Source: Deinococcus actinosclerus (lineage in GTDB: Bacteria; Deinococcota; Deinococci; Deinococcales; Deinococcaceae). From it: 64,000 nt of DNA. This document shows positions 59,115 to 64,000 of the stretch, piece by piece. The translations under genes were made by a program, and so were the position numbers. Below the pieces are notes generated by a model. The model had not been told where the DNA came from and searched no databases. It saw nothing but the letters and a program-made list of their open reading frames with translations. The first letter of the stretch is position 1. Each line of letters opens with the position of its first letter. The stretch covers positions 1,239,501 through 1,303,500 of the forward strand of contig NZ_CP013910.1 of assembly GCF_001507665.1 (NCBI RefSeq), read 5' to 3'.

Positions 59115-60278
59115 ATGCAGGCCACCCTGAGCACCACGACCCGCCACGCCGCTGCCATCGCGGTGGCCGTGACGGCCGGGCATTTCATCAACGACGCCTA
59201 CAGCGCCATGCTCACGCCCCTCACACCCGCCCTGCAGGCCAAGTACGGCGTCAGCATCGCCGCCGTGACCTTCCTGGGCAGCGTGTACTCCCTGACGAGC
59301 AGTGTGCTCCAGCCGGTGCTGGGCATCCTGGGCGAGCGCCTCGACCGCCGCTACGCCGCCGCCCTCGGCCCGCTGATGACCGGGATCGGCCTGACCCTGA
59401 TGGGCTTCGTGCCGTGGTTCGGGGCGCTCGTGCTGCTCGTCGCTGTGGCGGGCTTCGGCAGCGGCTTCTTCCACCCGGCCGGGGCCGCCTACGTCGCGCA
59501 GCACAGCCCGCCCGACAAGCGCGGCCTGTGGGCCAGCCTGTTCAGCGCGGGTGGTACCGCCGGCATGGCCCTCGGACCAGTCTTCGCGGGCGTGGGCCTG
59601 ACGCACCTGCCGTGGTTCGCGCTGATCGGCGTGCTCGTCGCCGCGATCACCTTCGCCGTCACGCCCAGCGGCGTCCAGAAAGCCAAACGGATTCCCCTGC
59701 GCGACTACGCGGGCATCTTCCGGGGCCCCCTCGTGTGGCTGTGGGCCATGGCCGTCCTGCGCTCGCTGGCCAGCATGGGCTACAACGCCATGCTGCCATT
59801 CATGCTGCTCGCCCGGGGCTTCGGCTCGCGCGAGGTCGCCATCACCCTGGCCGTGTACTCCGTCGCCAGCGCCATCGGCGGCATCGTCGGCGGCCGCCTC
59901 AGCGACCGCCTGGGCCGCACCACCATCCTGCGCGGCGCGATCCTCACCACCATCCCCTTCTTTGCGCTGCTGATCCTCTCCAGCCCCGCCCACTGGTGGT
60001 TCTACCCCCTGACCTTCATCGTGGGCGCCGCCGTGAACGCCAGCATCCCCGTCGGCGTCGTCACCGCGCAGGAATACGCGCCCGGCCACGTGGCGGTCGC
60101 CAGCTCGATCATGATGGGCTTCTCCTGGGGCTTCGCGGGCCTCCTCGTGTTCCTCGTGGGCGCCCTGGCCGACGCCACCAGCCCCACCACCGCCGCCCTC
60201 GCCGCACTGAGCCTCTTGATTCCCAGCGCGATCATCGCCGCGCGCCTGCCTGAACCGCAGAAGGTGCAGTTCAGCTGA
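59115..60278 (+). CDS. MFS transporter of the fosmidomycin-resistance (Fsr) type
   Basis: A 387-residue 12-helix efflux carrier. Fsr-like features are GHFINDAYSAMLTPLTPALQ in helix 1, SVYSLTSSVLQPVLGILGER, the helix-4 stretch GSGFFHPAGAAYVAQHSP and GRLSDRLGRTTILRGAILTT in the second half. Fsr proteins export fosmidomycin or similar small acids; the native substrate is not known. It runs alone between the gene ending at 58393 and a degraded membrane-protein gene. Confidence 0.82.
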   Translation: MQATLSTTTRHAAAIAVAVTAGHFINDAYSAMLTPLTPALQAKYGVSIAAVTFLGSVYSLTSSVLQPVLGILGERLDRRYAAALGPLMTGIGLTLMGFVPWFGALVLLVAVAGFGSGFFHPAGAAYVAQHSPPDKRGLWASLFSAGGTAGMALGPVFAGVGLTHLPWFALIGVLVAAITFAVTPSGVQKAKRIPLRDYAGIFRGPLVWLWAMAVLRSLASMGYNAMLPFMLLARGFGSREVAITLAVYSVASAIGGIVGGRLSDRLGRTTILRGAILTTIPFFALLILSSPAHWWFYPLTFIVGAAVNASIPVGVVTAQEYAPGHVAVASSIMMGFSWGFAGLLVFLVGALADATSPTTAALAALSLLIPSAIIAARLPEPQKVQFS

Positions 60279-60320
60279 AAGGTGGATGGCAGGAGGCCGG
60301 GCGCATGAGCACCATGAGCC

Positions 60321-60695
60321 ATGCTCGACTTCCTGTGGACGATAGGGCCGCTGATCGGCGGCCCACTCCTCACTTACCTGCTCACCGTCCGCTTCCGGCG
60401 TCGGTGGCTCCGGGGGCACGCCCGCTGGTGAGGTCATCTCGTCGTCCCGGCCCATCTGGCCGCGTGCCTGACCGTGCCGCCCGTGTTCCTGATGTGGGCC
60501 GGTTACCTGTGGGACGTCCGGTACGGTCACTGCTCCACCGATCCGACCTTCCCAGCACTGTGCTGGGGTGACCTTCAGACCGGGGTGTTCCTGTGGGCGT
60601 GGGCGGCCGGGTTCCTGACCGTCGTGCTGCTCGGCATCCGCTCGGTCGCCTACAGGCTGTACGGGTCAGACGAGGACGTGGGGTCTCATCCCTGA
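60321..60695 (+). pseudogene. small membrane protein gene interrupted by an in-frame TGA
   Basis: One frame reads MLDFLWTIGPLIGGPLLTYL ... RGHARW, then TGA (60429-60431), and continues uninterrupted as GHLVVPAHLAACLTVPPVFL to KSHP-like end (GSDEDVGSHP, stop at 60695). Both halves are hydrophobic and together would make a 124-residue protein with three helices. A single C-to-T change (CGA to TGA) explains it. The downstream part could still be made from GTG 60474. No family recognised. Confidence 0.5.
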
Positions 60696-60741
60696 GGTCA
60701 TCGGCCTCACCAGCCCCTGTCTGCGCAGTCCTGAGCTGCCC

Positions 60742-61791
60742 TCACACCAGCGCGATCTCCTGTGTCTCCTGCGCGCGGACGGCGTCCATGACCAACTTCA
60801 GGGACTCGCGGCGCTGGGCGGGGTCGGGAATGTTCAGGCTGACGATGAGTTCGTCGGCGGCCGTGTCGCGTGCCAGGGCGTGCAGGCGCGCGGCGACGGT
60901 GGCCGGGTCGCCGATGATCGCGCGGCGGCGCATGGAGTCGGCCAGGGCACGTTCCTGTGGGGTGTACGGGTACGCCTTGGCTTCGGCGACGGTGGGGTAG
61001 GGGGCGCTCTCGCCGCGCGTGAGGCGCAGGAACATCAGGCCCAGCGGGAGGCTGAGTTCCTCGGCTTCCTCGGCGGTGGGGGCGGTGACGACGCTCGCGG
61101 CCACGAGGACGCGCGCCTCCGGGAACGCGCCGGAGGGCTCGAAGGCCTGGCGGTACGCGTCGGCGGCGGCGCGGGCCTGCGCCGTGTCCGGGTTGATGTG
61201 CCACGCGAACGCCAGCCCCGCCCCGGCCTTCGCCGCCACATGCGCGCCGTAGCCGCTGCTGCTCAGGATCCACAGCGGCGGGAACAGGCCCTCGCCTGCC
61301 GGGGCGGCCACCGTGCCCGCGAAGGGGTGCCCGGCGGGGTACCTCCCGGTGCCGAAGGCGATCAGATCCGAGAGTTGCCGCTCGAAGGACTCCTCCATCA
61401 GGCCCTGTGCCCCCCGCAGCGCGCGGGCCGTGCGGCCGTCCGTGCCCGGGGCGCGGCCCAGACCCAGGTCCACCCGGTCCGGCGCGAGGGCCGACAGCAG
61501 CCGGTAGCCTTCCGCGACGGCCAGCGGCGCGTGGTTGGGCAGCATCACGCCGCCCGAGCCCAGACGGATGCGACTGGTCCGCTGCGACGCGGCGGCCAGG
61601 ACCGCCAGCGGCACACTGGACGCCAGCGCGCCCATGTTGTGGTGCTCGGCCACCCAGTAGCGCGTGAACCCGGCGTCCTCGGCGGCCTTCGCGTACGCCA
61701 GCGCGGCCTCCACCGATTCGGCGGCGCTGGACCCCAGCGGCACGGGCACGAGATCGAGCACGGACAGGGGCAGGGGAGAGGGCACACTCAT
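60742..61791 (-). CDS. LLM-class flavin-dependent oxidoreductase
   Basis: A 349-residue luciferase-like monooxygenase with a TIM-barrel fold using reduced FMN or F420. It starts [20 protein letters not shown], with [20 protein letters not shown] (family motif), [20 protein letters not shown] and [20 protein letters not shown]. This is the MsnO8-type subgroup with few characterised members. It may act on sulfonates, alkanes or aromatic compounds; no substrate can be inferred. It diverges from glcF across 165 bp. Confidence 0.88.
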   Translation of the reverse strand: MSVPSPLPLSVLDLVPVPLGSSAAESVEAALAYAKAAEDAGFTRYWVAEHHNMGALASSVPLAVLAAASQRTSRIRLGSGGVMLPNHAPLAVAEGYRLLSALAPDRVDLGLGRAPGTDGRTARALRGAQGLMEESFERQLSDLIAFGTGRYPAGHPFAGTVAAPAGEGLFPPLWILSSSGYGAHVAAKAGAGLAFAWHINPDTAQARAAADAYRQAFEPSGAFPEARVLVAASVVTAPTAEEAEELSLPLGLMFLRLTRGESAPYPTVAEAKAYPYTPQERALADSMRRRAIIGDPATVAARLHALARDTAADELIVSLNIPDPAQRRESLKLVMDAVRAQETQEIALV

Positions 61792-61929
61792 GCCCGGCAG
61801 TGTGCGCCCCCCCGCGCGGGGAAAAGCTGCGTGCGCTCACGAACGCGGGGCGGTGTTTCCCGGTGGGGGACAGCTTCATCTGGCTAGCCCTCTGCGCGGC
61901 CGCGTCCGGTGCGGAGCGGGGGGCGCGTC

Positions 61930-61935
61930 TATCCT
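61930..61935 (+). promoter_or_regulatory. -10 element upstream of the glcF minicistron
   Basis: TATCCT, ending 7 nt before ATG 61943, which starts a five-codon frame that overlaps the glcF start. Confidence 0.45.
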
Positions 61936-61942
61936 GGGCCCC

Positions 61943-61956
61943 ATGAGGGCAGGTCG

Positions 61957-61960
<4 letters not shown>
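61943..61960 (+). CDS. possible five-residue leader minicistron before glcF
   Basis: ATG AGG GCA GGT CGA TGA (MRAGR) begins 7 nt after the TATCCT element and ends in an ATGA overlap with the glcF start. It could be translated as a leaderless minicistron with reinitiation at glcF. Functional use is inference. Confidence 0.3.
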
Positions 61961-63234
<1,274 letters not shown>

Positions 63235-63277
63235 GGGGTGATGCGGGATGGTTGATGGGTGATGGAGGGGTGGGCTC

Positions 63278-64000
<723 letters not shown>

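Noticed and set aside
60429..60431. TGA as selenocysteine or tryptophan codon
   Set aside because: No SECIS-like hairpin follows and other TGA codons act as normal stops throughout; a nonsense mutation is simpler.

Overview
The window is very GC-rich with a strong GC bias at third codon positions, and its gene content points to a Deinococcus-type bacterium. It has a lone type II NADH dehydrogenase, an MglA/MglB GTPase pair, futalosine-pathway MqnC, a DinB/YfiT bacillithiol-type protein, OpcA with Zwf, and a shortened Mfd. Many coding regions have a TANNNT -10 element only 5 to 9 nt before the start codon. That is the signature of leaderless mRNAs known from Deinococcus, and I used it to choose several starts. 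No rRNA, CRISPR array, prophage or transposase gene is visible.

Layout. 1-8 kb: a WYL regulator, a TPR/winged-helix regulator preceded by a possible 35-residue membrane peptide, parts of an amino-acid ABC importer interrupted by an SMR efflux pair, a thioredoxin-like protein, and a PadR/HAAS regulatory pair with a perfect palindromic operator. 8-18 kb: ndh, an MFS carrier, and a GAF regulator divergent from a coxSLM-type molybdenum hydroxylase operon (form II signature), then DUF1345, MliC-like and C39-peptidase genes. 18-29 kb: mfd, a 0.6 kb inverted-repeat element, ftsH, a mazG-bstA-nudix run and a secreted phosphodiester glycosidase. 29-33 kb: mglBA, a TrmB regulator, tRNA-Ala and tRNA-Met, a NIF3 protein and tmk. 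33-41 kb: a frameshifted glutamine cyclotransferase gene, queG, the gnd-zwf-opcA pentose-phosphate operon with a LacI-type operator, marR-doxX and mqnC. 42-48 kb: the leucine cluster leuC-lysE-x-y-leuD-leuB behind a textbook attenuator, followed by a MocR regulator. 50-64 kb: membrane proteins, a frameshifted DUF402 gene, bcp-rpiA, an ABC-2 exporter operon, an OYE-family reductase, an Fsr-type MFS pump, an LLM oxidoreductase and glcF-glcD (glcD runs off the end).

The most interesting signal is the leucine leader. A 21-residue peptide, itself apparently leaderless, carries three consecutive CTT leucine codons. It is followed by mutually exclusive antiterminator and terminator hairpins just before leuC. 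Three genes (leuC, the glutamine cyclotransferase gene and a DUF402 gene) each look broken by one base in a short G/C run. Either these are assembly errors at homopolymers or the strain carries several fresh lesions. Function calls rest on recognised motifs and family knowledge; no database search was run.
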